From: Streptomyces anandii JCM 4720
GTDB lineage: Bacteria; Actinomycetota; Actinomycetes; Streptomycetales; Streptomycetaceae
Assembly: GCF_014650655.1 (NCBI RefSeq)
Contig: NZ_BMVJ01000001.1
Span: 516,037 to 551,512, forward strand
DNA: 35,476 nt
Direction of reading: 5' to 3'
Part shown: positions 16,601-24,930 of the stretch, one piece after another
Layout: every line of letters starts with the position of its first letter
How positions within the stretch are numbered: position 1 is the stretch's first letter
Position numbers and translations under genes: made by a program
The notes under the pieces: model-generated
What the model was told of the DNA's origin: nothing
Database searches by the model: none
What the model saw: only the letters and a program-made list of their open reading frames with translations

Positions 16601-19600
16601 GTGTCGAAGCCGCCGTTCACGCACCTGCACGTCCACACCCAGTACTCGCTGCTGGACGGTGCCGCGCGGCTGAAGGACATGTTCAACGCGTGCAACGAGA
16701 TGGGCATGACCCACATCGCCATGTCCGACCACGGCAACCTCCACGGGGCGTACGACTTCTTCCACTCCGCGAAGAAGGCCGGGATCACCCCGATCATCGG
16801 CATCGAGGCGTATGTCGCCCCGGAGTCCCGGCGCAACAAGCGCAAGATCCAGTGGGGCCAGCCCCACCAGAAGCGGGACGACGTCTCCGGTTCCGGCGGT
16901 TACACCCACAAGACCATGTGGGCGGTGAACAGCACGGGCCTGCACAACCTCTTCCGCCTCTCCTCCGACGCCTACGCCGAGGGCTGGCTGCAGAAGTGGC
17001 CCCGCATGGACAAGGAGACCATCGCCCAGTGGTCCGAGGGCATCGTGGCCTCCACCGGCTGCCCTTCCGGCGAGGTGCAGACCAGGCTGCGCCTCGGCCA
17101 CTTCGACGAGGCCCTCAAGGCGGCCGCCGACTACCAGGACATCTTCGGCAAGGACCGCTACTTCCTTGAGCTGATGGACCACGGCATCGACATCGAGCAC
17201 CGGGTCCGCGAGGGACTGCTGGACATCGGCAAGAAGCTCGGCATCCCGCCCCTGGTCACCAACGACTCGCACTACACCTACGCGCACGAGGCGGGCGCCC
17301 ACGACGCCCTGCTGTGCATCCAGACCGGCAAGAACCTCTCCGACCCCGACCGCTTCAAGTTCGACGGCACCGGCTACTACCTGAAGTCGACCGAGGAGAT
17401 GTACGCCATCGACTCCTCGGACGCCTGGCAGGAGGGCTGCGCCAACACGCTCCTGGTCGCCGAGATGGTCGACACCACGGGCATGTTCGAGAAGCGGGAC
17501 CTCATGCCCAAGTTCGACATCCCCGAGGGCTACACAGAGGTCACCTGGTTCAAGGAGGAGGTGCGCCGCGGCATGGAGCGCCGCTTCCCCGGCGGCATCC
17601 CCGAGGACCGCCAGAAGCAGGCCGACTACGAGATGGACGTCATCATCTCGATGGGCTTCCCCGGCTACTTCCTGGTCGTCGCCGACTTCATCATGTGGGC
17701 GAAGAACAACGGCATCGCGGTGGGCCCCGGCCGCGGCTCCGCGGCCGGCTCGATCGTCGCCTACGCCATGGGCATCACCGACCTCGACCCGATCCCGCAC
17801 GGCCTGATCTTCGAGCGGTTCCTCAACCCCGAGCGCATCTCCATGCCCGACGTCGACATCGACTTCGACGAGCGCCGGCGCGTCGAGGTCATCCGGTACG
17901 TGACGGAGAAGTACGGCGCCGACAAGGTCGCCATGATCGGCACGTACGGCACCATCAAGGCCAAGAACGCGATCAAGGACTCCGCGCGGGTGCTCGGCTA
18001 CCCGTACGCGATGGGCGACCGCATCACCAAGGCCATGCCCGCCGACGTCCTCGGCAAGGGCATCCCGCTGTCCGGCATCACCGACCCCGAGCACCCCCGC
18101 TACTCGGAGGCCGGCGAGGTCCGCGCGATGTACGAGAACGAGCCGGACGTGAAGAAGGTCATCGACACCGCGCGCGGTGTGGAGGGCCTGGTCCGGCAGA
18201 TGGGCGTGCACGCCGCCGGCGTGATCATGTCAAGCGAGACCATCACCGAGCACGTCCCCGTGTGGGTCAGGCACACCGACGGCGTGACCATCACCCAGTG
18301 GGACTATCCGAGCTGCGAGTCGCTCGGACTGCTGAAGATGGACTTCCTCGGCCTGCGCAACCTGACGATCATGGACGACGCCGTGAAGATGGTGAAGTCC
18401 AACAAGGGGATCGACATCGATCTCCTCGGTCTGCCGCTGGACGACCCCACCACCTTCGAGCTGCTCCAGCGCGGCGACACCCTCGGCGTCTTCCAGTTCG
18501 ACGGCGGGCCCATGCGCTCCCTGCTGCGGCTGATGAAGCCCGACAACTTCGAGGACATCTCCGCCGTGTCGGCCCTGTACCGGCCGGGTCCGATGGGCAT
18601 GAACTCGCACACCAACTACGCCCTGCGCAAGAACGGCCAGCAGGACATCACCCCGATCCACCCGGAGCTGGAGGCCCCCCTCAAGGAGGTCCTGGACGTC
18701 ACCTACGGCCTGATCGTCTACCAGGAGCAGGTGCAGAAGGCCGCCCAGATCATCGCCGGCTACTCGCTCGGCGAGGCCGACATCCTCCGCCGCGTGATGG
18801 GCAAGAAGAAGCCCGAGGAACTGGCGAAGAACTTCACCATCTTCCAGGCCGGCGCCCGCAAGAACGGCTACAGCGACGAGGCCATCCAGGCCCTGTGGGA
18901 CGTGCTGGTCCCCTTCGCCGGGTACGCGTTCAACAAGGCGCACTCGGCCGCGTACGGCCTGGTGTCGTACTGGACGGCCTACCTCAAGGCCAACCACCCC
19001 GCCGAGTACATGGCGGCGCTGCTGACCTCCGTCAAGGACGACAAGGACAAGTCGGCCGTCTACCTCAACGAGTGCCGGCGCATGGGCATCCGGGTGCTCC
19101 CGCCGAACGTCAACGAGTCCGAGTCCAACTTCGCCGCCCAGGGCGACGACGTGATCCTCTTCGGCCTGTCCGCCGTGCGCAACGTCGGCACCAACGTCGT
19201 GGAGTCGATCATCAAGTGCCGCAAGGCCAAGGGGAAGTACGCCTCCTTCCCCGACTACCTCGACAAGGTCGAGGCGGTGGTCTGCAACAAGCGCACCACC
19301 GAGTCGCTGATCAAGGCCGGCGCCTTCGACACCATGGGCCACACCCGCAAGGGCCTCACCGCGCAGTACGAGCCGATGATCGACAACGTGGTCGCGGTCA
19401 AGCGCAAGGAGGCCGAGGGGCAGTTCGACCTCTTCGGCGGGATGGGCGAGGAGGCCAGCAGCGAGCCCGGCTTCGGGCTGGACGTGGAGTTCTCCACCGA
19501 CGAGTGGGACAAGACCTATCTGCTCGCCCAGGAACGGGAGATGCTCGGTCTGTACGTCTCCGACCACCCCCTCTTCGGCCTGGAGCACGTGCTGGCCGAC

Positions 19601-20140
19601 AAGGCCGACGCGGGCATCGCCCAGCTCACCGGCGGCGAGCACGCCGACGGCGCGGTGGTCACCATCGGCGGCATCATCTCCGGCCTGCAGCGCAAGATGA
19701 CCAAGCAGGGCAACGCCTGGGCCATCGCCACGGTCGAGGACCTGGCCGGCTCCATCGAGTGCATGTTCTTCCCGGCCACCTACCAGCTGGTGTCCACCCA
19801 ACTCGTCGAGGACGCCGTGGTGTTCGTCAAGGGCCGGCTCGACAAGCGCGAGGACGTGCCCCGCCTGGTCGCGATGGAGCTGATGGTCCCCGACCTGTCC
19901 AACGCGGGCACCAACGCGCCGGTGATCCTCACCATCCCCGCCCTGAAGGTCACCCCGCCCATGGTCAGCCGCCTCGGCGAGATCCTCAGCCACCACAAGG
20001 GCGACAGCGAGGTCCGGATCAAGCTCCAGGGGCCGCGCAAGACCACCGTGCTGCGGCTGGACCGGCACCGGGTCAAGCCCGACCCGGCGCTGTTCGGCGA
20101 CCTCAAGGTGCTGCTCGGCCCGTCCTGCCTGGCCGGCTGA
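16601..20140 (+). CDS. dnaE: DNA polymerase III alpha subunit
   Basis: Catalytic subunit of the replicative polymerase, 1179 aa. The N-terminal PHP domain starts with THLHVHTQYSLLDG (H8, H10, H12) and keeps the metal-ligand pattern, as in actinobacterial DnaE1 enzymes whose PHP domain can proofread. The polymerase active site is MPDVDIDFDE with D417 and D419; GPGRGSAAGS precedes it. A clamp-binding QFDLF lies at residues 941-945, and an OB fold covers about 1010-1090 (VTIGGIISGLQRKMTKQGN). GTG 16601 follows CTGGAGG by 8 bases and gives the standard start VSKPPFTHLH. Transcription probably starts near 16533 and ends at the hairpin at 20171. Confidence 0.98.
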   Translation: MSKPPFTHLHVHTQYSLLDGAARLKDMFNACNEMGMTHIAMSDHGNLHGAYDFFHSAKKAGITPIIGIEAYVAPESRRNKRKIQWGQPHQKRDDVSGSGGYTHKTMWAVNSTGLHNLFRLSSDAYAEGWLQKWPRMDKETIAQWSEGIVASTGCPSGEVQTRLRLGHFDEALKAAADYQDIFGKDRYFLELMDHGIDIEHRVREGLLDIGKKLGIPPLVTNDSHYTYAHEAGAHDALLCIQTGKNLSDPDRFKFDGTGYYLKSTEEMYAIDSSDAWQEGCANTLLVAEMVDTTGMFEKRDLMPKFDIPEGYTEVTWFKEEVRRGMERRFPGGIPEDRQKQADYEMDVIISMGFPGYFLVVADFIMWAKNNGIAVGPGRGSAAGSIVAYAMGITDLDPIPHGLIFERFLNPERISMPDVDIDFDERRRVEVIRYVTEKYGADKVAMIGTYGTIKAKNAIKDSARVLGYPYAMGDRITKAMPADVLGKGIPLSGITDPEHPRYSEAGEVRAMYENEPDVKKVIDTARGVEGLVRQMGVHAAGVIMSSETITEHVPVWVRHTDGVTITQWDYPSCESLGLLKMDFLGLRNLTIMDDAVKMVKSNKGIDIDLLGLPLDDPTTFELLQRGDTLGVFQFDGGPMRSLLRLMKPDNFEDISAVSALYRPGPMGMNSHTNYALRKNGQQDITPIHPELEAPLKEVLDVTYGLIVYQEQVQKAAQIIAGYSLGEADILRRVMGKKKPEELAKNFTIFQAGARKNGYSDEAIQALWDVLVPFAGYAFNKAHSAAYGLVSYWTAYLKANHPAEYMAALLTSVKDDKDKSAVYLNECRRMGIRVLPPNVNESESNFAAQGDDVILFGLSAVRNVGTNVVESIIKCRKAKGKYASFPDYLDKVEAVVCNKRTTESLIKAGAFDTMGHTRKGLTAQYEPMIDNVVAVKRKEAEGQFDLFGGMGEEASSEPGFGLDVEFSTDEWDKTYLLAQEREMLGLYVSDHPLFGLEHVLADKADAGIAQLTGGEHADGAVVTIGGIISGLQRKMTKQGNAWAIATVEDLAGSIECMFFPATYQLVSTQLVEDAVVFVKGRLDKREDVPRLVAMELMVPDLSNAGTNAPVILTIPALKVTPPMVSRLGEILSHHKGDSEVRIKLQGPRKTTVLRLDRHRVKPDPALFGDLKVLLGPSCLAG

Positions 20141-20170
20141 CGCCGCGGACGACCGGCCGACGACGCGCAC

Positions 20171-20205
20171 GAGGGGCGTGCCCGAACCGATCGGGTACGC
20201 CCCTC
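20171..20205. terminator. Strong bidirectional hairpin after dnaE
   Basis: Arms of 15 bases (20171-20185 and 20191-20205) with a 5-base loop pair fully, allowing one G-U. It sits 30 bases after dnaE and 40 bases past the stop of the convergent small gene, so it can end both transcripts. Confidence 0.85.
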
Positions 20206-20244
20206 GCCGGTGCCGGGGCTCGTTCAACGGCCCCCGGCGCGCGC

Positions 20245-20418
20245 TCAGTTGTGGCCGAAGCGCTTCTGACGGCCCTTGCGGGCCATCTCGGTGGGACTCA
20301 GCTGCGGGGCGTGGTGCTCGGGCTGCGGTTCGGTGACGGAGTGCTCCGTCTCCTGCGGGCCGTTCGCGGCCACGGTCGCCTTCTGCCGGCTGCGGTCCTG
20401 CTTACGGTTCTTGGCCAT
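20245..20418 (-). CDS. Small basic conserved protein of unknown function
   Basis: A 57-aa highly charged protein with no hydrophobic segment. It begins MAKNRKQDRSRQKA and ends EMARKGRQKRFGHN, so both ends are basic and the middle is rich in Glu, Pro and His. The ATG at 20418 is preceded by GGAGGTTG at 8-9 bases, a strong ribosome binding site that argues for a real gene. Basic termini suggest nucleic acid or ribosome contact, but that is a guess. It converges on dnaE and diverges from the NYN gene. Confidence 0.75.
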   Translation of the reverse strand: MAKNRKQDRSRQKATVAANGPQETEHSVTEPQPEHHAPQLSPTEMARKGRQKRFGHN

Positions 20419-20507
20419 GGTGATCAACCTCCAAGGGGGATCTAGGGGCCAGGGCCGGGACCAGATTCACATAGCCGGATAATGAACGCATGTCGGACAA
20501 TTACCCT

Positions 20508-20516
20508 ATGTAACAT
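20508..20516. promoter_or_regulatory. Small AT-rich palindrome in a divergent promoter region
   Basis: ATGTAACAT is a 9-base palindrome flanked by CCC and GGG in an unusually AT-rich patch between the small basic gene and the NYN gene. It could be an operator or part of a -10 (TAACAT at 20511). The remaining gap 20428-20641 shows no coding potential. Confidence 0.3.
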
Positions 20517-20641
20517 GGGAGGTCGGGGCCGGCCTCCCCGAAACGCCACGCCGAAGATCGAGTTCGGGCCGTTAACCCCGCCGAGGTCGGGCAGACTCGA
20601 AGCAAGCCCGAAGCAAACCTCCCGGAAAGAGGGTGGATCGC

Positions 20642-21853
20642 GTGGACCGCTGCATCGTCCTGGTGGACGCCGGGTATCTGCTGGGGGCCGCCGCCAGTCT
20701 CCTCGCCGGGGAGCCGTCCCGGTCCCGGATCACCGTCGACCACACCGCCCTCGTCCAGGGGCTGCGCGAACAGGCCGAGTCCGACACGGAGCGGCCGCTG
20801 CTGCGCATCTACTGGTTCGACGGCGCCCCCGACCGCGTGCCGCAGCCCGAGCACCGCAGGCTCCGCGTGATGCCCCGGGTCACCGTCCGGCTCGGCGCGC
20901 TGACCCGCAGCGACGGGCGCTGGGCGCAGAAGGGCGTGGACGCCGCCATGCACGCCGAACTGACCGAGCTGGCCCGCAACCGCGCCTGCTCGGACGTGGT
21001 CCTGGTGACCGGTGACGGCGATCTGCTGCCGGGCATGATGGCCGCCAAGGAGCACGGGGTCGCCGTGCACCTGTGGGCCGTGCAGGCCGCCGACGGCGAC
21101 TACAACCAGTCCGAGGACCTGGTCGCCGAGGCCGACGAGCGGCGCGTGCTGGACCGTACGTGGATCACCAAGGCCGTACGCGCCAAGGAGCTCGGCGGCA
21201 TCTGCGCGCCGCCGCCCGTGCCGCGTCCCGAGATCGCCGCGATCCTCTCCGCGCCGCTGCCCGAGTCCGCCCTCGGCGCCACCGCCGAGCGGCCCGCCGA
21301 GGAACGGCCGCACCCCGACACGGCCGGCGCCGGCGAGGAGCGGATGCCGACGGCCAAGGGTGTGCCCACGCCCAAGGACCTGGCCGCGCTGCGCGCCCCC
21401 GGCGTCCAGCAGCCCGCCCAGCACCCCGCGAGCGCGACCCTGCGCTGGTCCTCCGACCGGGGCTGGGTCGACCGCCCGGGCGTGGCCGCCGAGCCGCCCG
21501 AGGTCGCCTCCATGCCCACCCTGGCCCAGCTCACCACGGCCGAGCAGCGCTGGGCGGACCGCGAGGAGGACATCACCACCGTCGGCGGCGACCCGTACGA
21601 GGTGGGACAGGTGTTCGCACGCCGGTGGGTGGAGCGGCTCGGCGACCAGCCGCACCTGCACAAGCTGTCCTCGATGTACCCGCGCATCCCGCACCGCGTC
21701 GACGGTGAGCTGCTGCGCTACGCCGCCCGGTTCGGCCTGCTCGCCCACAAGGACGACCAGATCGACGAGCACGACCGCTACGCGATCCGCGCGGGCTTCT
21801 GGCGCGAGATCGACGTCCGCACCGGCGCGGAACACACCCCGGCAGGCGACTGA
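20642..21853 (+). CDS. NYN-domain (PIN-like) putative ribonuclease
   Basis: A 403-aa protein. Residues 1-150 are a NYN domain: CIVLVDAGYLL (D9), QKGVDAAMHAEL (D100) and VLVTGDGDLLPGM (D125, D127) supply the acidic residues that bind metal in PIN/NYN nucleases. Residues about 215-280 are a Pro/Glu-rich linker. Residues about 295-400 form a second conserved domain (LTTAEQRWADREEDI...VGQVFARRWVERL...YPRIPHRVDGELLRYAARFG) that looks like a winged-helix module for RNA binding. GTG 20642 is preferred over GTG 20633 because GAAAGAGGG lies at proper distance from it. RNA is the likely substrate by family; no target is known. Confidence 0.87.
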   Translation: MDRCIVLVDAGYLLGAAASLLAGEPSRSRITVDHTALVQGLREQAESDTERPLLRIYWFDGAPDRVPQPEHRRLRVMPRVTVRLGALTRSDGRWAQKGVDAAMHAELTELARNRACSDVVLVTGDGDLLPGMMAAKEHGVAVHLWAVQAADGDYNQSEDLVAEADERRVLDRTWITKAVRAKELGGICAPPPVPRPEIAAILSAPLPESALGATAERPAEERPHPDTAGAGEERMPTAKGVPTPKDLAALRAPGVQQPAQHPASATLRWSSDRGWVDRPGVAAEPPEVASMPTLAQLTTAEQRWADREEDITTVGGDPYEVGQVFARRWVERLGDQPHLHKLSSMYPRIPHRVDGELLRYAARFGLLAHKDDQIDEHDRYAIRAGFWREIDVRTGAEHTPAGD

Positions 21854-21872
21854 CCCCACCACGAGCGGCGCG

Positions 21873-21890
21873 GCCGGTCTTCGGCCCGGT
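21873..21890 (+). terminator. UUCG-loop hairpin after the NYN gene
   Basis: GCCGGTC-TTCG-GCCCGGT folds into a 7-bp stem (one U-C mismatch, one G-U) closed by a UUCG tetraloop, 20 bases past the NYN stop. Confidence 0.55.
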
Positions 21891-22013
21891 GGGCTTTCGT
21901 GCCGGGCGAAGGGGCCCCGTTGTGGGGGACGGCCGGCCGGCCGGGTGCGGGACGGTGGGCCCGGAAAGTCCGGGCGGGGCTGCCCCAAGGGCGAGTAAAG
22001 GGCTCGGACCACG

Positions 22014-22019
22014 TACTCT
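22014..22019 (+). promoter_or_regulatory. Candidate -10 of the ABC ATPase gene (leaderless start)
   Basis: TACTCT fits TANNNT and ends 8 bases before GTG 22028. No SD is present in between. Confidence 0.45.
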
Positions 22020-22027
22020 CGTCCTTT

Positions 22028-23089
22028 GTGAGTAAGCGCGCGGCACCCGGACTTCGGCACACGGACGACGTGGTGTGCGCGGTGCGCGGACTGACCAAGA
22101 CCTATGCGGCCGTGCGCGGCCGGCGCGGCGCCCCCGGGACGCCCGAGGTGCGGGCCACCGACGACGTCGCCCTCGACATCCGGCGCGGCGAGATCTTCGG
22201 GCTGCTCGGCCCGAACGGCGCCGGCAAGTCCACCCTCGTACGCCAGCTCACCGGGCTGATGCGCCCCGACCGCGGCAGCGTCGAGATCCTCGGGCACGAC
22301 ATCGTCGCCCACCCCGAGCGGGCCGCGCGCATCCTCGCCTACCTGGGCCAGGAGTCCAGCGCCCTGGACGAGCTGACCGTGGCGCTCGCCGCCGAGACCA
22401 CCGGGCGGCTGCGCGGCCTGGACCTGCGCCGGGCGCGCGCCGAGCGGGACGCCGTCCTCGACGAGCTGGGCCTCGCGCCCATCGCCGGGCGGCCGCTGAA
22501 GAAGCTCTCCGGCGGCCAGCGGCGGCTCGCCTGCTTCGCCGCCGCGCTGGTCGGCGAGCGGCCCCTGCTCGTACTGGACGAGCCCACCACCGGCATGGAC
22601 CCGGTGGCGCGGCGCGCGGTGTGGTCCGCCGTCGACCGCAGGCGCGCCGAGCACGGCACCACCGTCCTCGCCGTCGACCGCAGGCGCGCCGAGCACGGCA
22701 CCACCGTCCTGCTCGTCACCCACAACGTCATCGAGGCCGAGACCGTGCTCGACCGGGTCGCCGTGCTCGACCAGGGCCGGGTCATCGCCTGCGACACCCC
22801 GGCCGGGCTCAAGGAGCGGGTGGCCGGAGAGGTGCGCGTGGAGCTCGTGTGGCGCGAGAACGCCCCGATGCAGGTGCCGGAGGTCGCCGCGCTGCGGCAG
22901 CGGGCCGTGGAGGCGGGCCGCCGCTGGACGCTGCGCCTGGCGCCCGAGGAGGCCCGCGCCGCCGTCGCCACCGTCACCGGCGGGGCCGCCTTCGCCGCCC
23001 TGGACGACTTCACCCTCGCCACGCCCAGCCTGGAGGACGTCTACCTGGCGCTCGGCGGCGCGGCCCGGCAGGGACTGGTGCGGGCATGA
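22028..23089 (+). CDS. ABC transporter ATP-binding protein with internal duplication
   Basis: ATPase subunit of an ABC-2-type (drug or polysaccharide/lipid type) exporter, 353 aa. Walker A is GPNGAGKST (61-69), the signature LSGGQRR (160-166), Walker B LLVLDEP (180-186) with D-loop TGMDP, and the H-loop THN has H232. Between D-loop and H-loop the segment AVDRRRAEHGTTVL occurs twice in a row (201-214 and 215-228), so Glu185 to His232 spans 47 residues rather than the roughly 33 it would have with one copy. Residues 255-353 are the C-terminal domain of the DrrA/NatA type. GTG 22028 is probably leaderless. The stop overlaps a mini-ORF that leads to the permease. Confidence 0.92.
   Translation: MSKRAAPGLRHTDDVVCAVRGLTKTYAAVRGRRGAPGTPEVRATDDVALDIRRGEIFGLLGPNGAGKSTLVRQLTGLMRPDRGSVEILGHDIVAHPERAARILAYLGQESSALDELTVALAAETTGRLRGLDLRRARAERDAVLDELGLAPIAGRPLKKLSGGQRRLACFAAALVGERPLLVLDEPTTGMDPVARRAVWSAVDRRRAEHGTTVLAVDRRRAEHGTTVLLVTHNVIEAETVLDRVAVLDQGRVIACDTPAGLKERVAGEVRVELVWRENAPMQVPEVAALRQRAVEAGRRWTLRLAPEEARAAVATVTGGAAFAALDDFTLATPSLEDVYLALGGAARQGLVRA
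22627..22710 (+). repeat. Perfect 42-bp tandem duplication in the ABC ATPase gene
   Basis: Units 22627-22668 and 22669-22710 are identical base for base. The unit is 14 codons, so the frame is kept. Identity at third codon positions indicates a very recent event (or an assembly error). Confidence 0.97.
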
Positions 23090-23181
23090 GCGCGCGGGTC
23101 ACCGGATCCGTAGGGGACTGTGCGGGCGCCGGGGGGAACCCGCCCGGTGCCGACGACGCGAAGAGGAGCAGTGCGACGTGA
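23086..23181 (+). CDS. Possible 31-aa coupling peptide between ATPase and permease
   Basis: ATG 23086 overlaps the ATPase stop as ATGA, and its own TGA (23179-23181) overlaps the permease GTG as GTGA. The encoded peptide begins MSARVTGSVGDCAGAGG and has no recognisable domain. The exact fit of both junctions suggests it carries ribosomes across the 88-base gap; a chance ORF is the alternative, and the permease also has its own GAGGAG site. Confidence 0.4.
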   Translation: MSARVTGSVGDCAGAGGNPPGADDAKRSSAT

Positions 23182-24002
23182 GTGCCGTACCCGCCGGTGT
23201 GGCCGCACGGCCCGCGCCGGCCGCCGAGGACACGGGCGCCGGCCGGGCGGCCGAGCTCGGACCCCGCGCGCGGCTGTGGCCGTCCCTGGCCGCCGTCTAC
23301 CGTGCCCAGCTGTCCCGCGCGCGGGTGGCCAGGATCCCGCTGCTGTTCGTGGCGACCTTCCAGTCCGTCGGCATCATGATCATGATGCGGGGCGTGGTCA
23401 GCGGGGGCGGAGAGGCCGAGTACGTGGTGTCCGGCGCGTCCGTGGTCGTCGTCGCCTACGTCGCCCTCAACCTGCTCTCGCAGTACTTCGGGCAGCTGCG
23501 CTTCAGCGGCGGGCTCGACCACTACGCGACGCTGCCGGTGCCGCCGGCGGCAGTGGTGCTGGGCGCGGCGGCCGCGTACGCGTCGTTCACCGTGCCGGGC
23601 ACGATGGTCACCGCCGTGTTCGGGTGCCTGCTTTTCGGGCTGCCGCTCGGCAACCTGTGGGTGCTCCTCGCCGTCGTCCCGCTCGCCGGGGCCGCGCTCT
23701 CCGGGCTCGGCGCGGCCTGCGGACTGCTCGCGCCGCGGCCCGAACTGGCCACGCTGCTCGGCCAGTTGGGCATGTCGGCCGCGCTGCTCCTGGGAGTCCT
23801 CCCGCCCGACCGCATGCCCGAGGCCGTACGGTTCGCACGCGACCTGCTGCCCTCGACGTACGGCGTGGAGGCCTACGCCCGTACCTTCGGCGGCAGCCCC
23901 AACTGGGCGTACGTCGCCGGTGACATGGCCGTCTGCGCCGGGGTGGGAGTGGTCTCGCTGGCCGTGGCCACCTGGGCCTACCGGCGGGCGGCCGTCCGGT
24001 GA
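23178..24002 (+). CDS. ABC-2-type transporter permease
   Basis: Membrane subunit partnered with the preceding ATPase, 274 aa. After a hydrophilic N-terminus (1-45), six hydrophobic segments appear (about 54-72, 88-105, 128-148, 153-170, 175-195 and 245-265). LSQYFGQLRFSGGLDHYATLPVPP and LPSTYGVEAYARTFGGSPNW are blocks typical of DrrB/ABC-2 permeases. GTG 23178 has GAGGAG 9 bases upstream. Export of a drug, lipid or glycan is possible; the substrate cannot be inferred from context. Confidence 0.88.
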   Translation: MSAVPAGVAARPAPAAEDTGAGRAAELGPRARLWPSLAAVYRAQLSRARVARIPLLFVATFQSVGIMIMMRGVVSGGGEAEYVVSGASVVVVAYVALNLLSQYFGQLRFSGGLDHYATLPVPPAAVVLGAAAAYASFTVPGTMVTAVFGCLLFGLPLGNLWVLLAVVPLAGAALSGLGAACGLLAPRPELATLLGQLGMSAALLLGVLPPDRMPEAVRFARDLLPSTYGVEAYARTFGGSPNWAYVAGDMAVCAGVGVVSLAVATWAYRRAAVR

Positions 24003-24024
24003 CGCGCCGCACGGACCCAACTGG

Positions 24025-24030
24025 CACGAT
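24025..24030 (+). promoter_or_regulatory. Candidate -10 of the DUF2567-like gene (leaderless start)
   Basis: CACGAT ends 6 bases before GTG 24037, the same layout as at the hydrolase gene. The region also contains AAGG close to the start, too near to be a normal SD. Confidence 0.3.
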
Positions 24031-24036
24031 GACAAG

Positions 24037-24756
24037 GTGACCGCTCCGTTGACTCCACCTCCGCCGCCGCACCAGCGGCCCTCGCAGCCCTCCCGGTCCT
24101 CCGACGCCGCCGAGCCCGCCCACGGGCAGGCCTGGCACGTGCCGCCCGCCGGGGCCGGGGCGGTGGGAAGCGCCTACGACCAGGACGGCCCCGGGATGAA
24201 GACCGAAGTCCGCGAGGCCGCCGTGGTCACCGTGGCCGTCGCGCTCGGCGGGGTGCTCCTCGGGCTGCTGTGGTGGTGGCTCGCGCCCCAGGTGCCGCTG
24301 GTCGCGGACGTGTCGGGCAACAGCTGGATCGTCTACCTCAAGGACACCGAGGGTGAGCAGGCGATCGGCGTCGACGGAACGTTCACGCTGCTCGCCCTCG
24401 CCTTCGGCGTGGTCAGCGCGGTGGCGGTGTTCCTCGTGCGGCGGCGCGGGGGAGTGCCGCTGGTGATCGGCCTGTGCGTGGGCGCCCTGCTCGGCTCGCT
24501 GCTCGCCTGGCGGCTCGGTGTGTGGCTCGGCCCCGAACACGACGTGATCGCCCACGCCAAGGCCGTGGGCAAGGGCGTCACCTTCCCGGCCCCCCTGAAG
24601 CTCGGCGCCAAGGGCGCGCTCCTCGCCTGGCCGCTGGCCGCCCTGGTGGTCCACCTCGGCGTGACGGCCCTCTTCGGCCCCCGGGACCCGGAACCGGCCC
24701 CCTACGACCACACTCCCCACCCGGACCCTGCCCCGCACAACGGCCCGGCTTCCTGA
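24037..24756 (+). CDS. DUF2567-like membrane protein
   Basis: A 239-aa membrane protein. The first 58 residues are Pro/Ser/His-rich and cytoplasmic, followed by four hydrophobic segments (about 66-86, 116-134, 142-162, 190-212) and a Pro/His-rich tail. The loop LVADVSGNSWIVYLKDTEGEQAIGVDGTF between the first two segments resembles DUF2567 members of Actinobacteria. It follows the ABC permease by 34 bases on the same strand and may be part of that unit or have its own promoter. Function is unknown. Confidence 0.72.
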   Translation: MTAPLTPPPPPHQRPSQPSRSSDAAEPAHGQAWHVPPAGAGAVGSAYDQDGPGMKTEVREAAVVTVAVALGGVLLGLLWWWLAPQVPLVADVSGNSWIVYLKDTEGEQAIGVDGTFTLLALAFGVVSAVAVFLVRRRGGVPLVIGLCVGALLGSLLAWRLGVWLGPEHDVIAHAKAVGKGVTFPAPLKLGAKGALLAWPLAALVVHLGVTALFGPRDPEPAPYDHTPHPDPAPHNGPAS

Positions 24757-24792
24757 CCCCGGCACGGAACCCGATTCGCACGGAGGCCCGCT

Positions 24793-24809
24793 GGGACCGC
24801 CGCGGTCCC
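24793..24809. terminator. Hairpin between convergent genes
   Basis: GGGACCGC-C-GCGGTCCC is a perfect 8-bp inverted repeat, 36 bases past the DUF2567-like stop and upstream of the convergent ybaK stop. The rest of 24757-24930 shows no coding potential. Confidence 0.55.
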
Positions 24810-24930
24810 GACCGGCGCGCTGAGACCGGTGCCGGCGGTGAGCGTGGTGGGCGTGCTGGGCGGGTGTGTTCCGCGCCGGGCGGGGCCCGGTCCGGGCCGC
24901 CGGATCCGGGGGCGGTCCCGGCCGCCCGTG

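Noticed and set aside
20642..24756. NYN gene, ABC transporter and DUF2567-like gene as one defence-type system
   Set aside because: A terminator-like hairpin and an apparent separate promoter split the NYN gene from the ABC genes, and all appear, from memory, in the ordinary Streptomyces core gene order.
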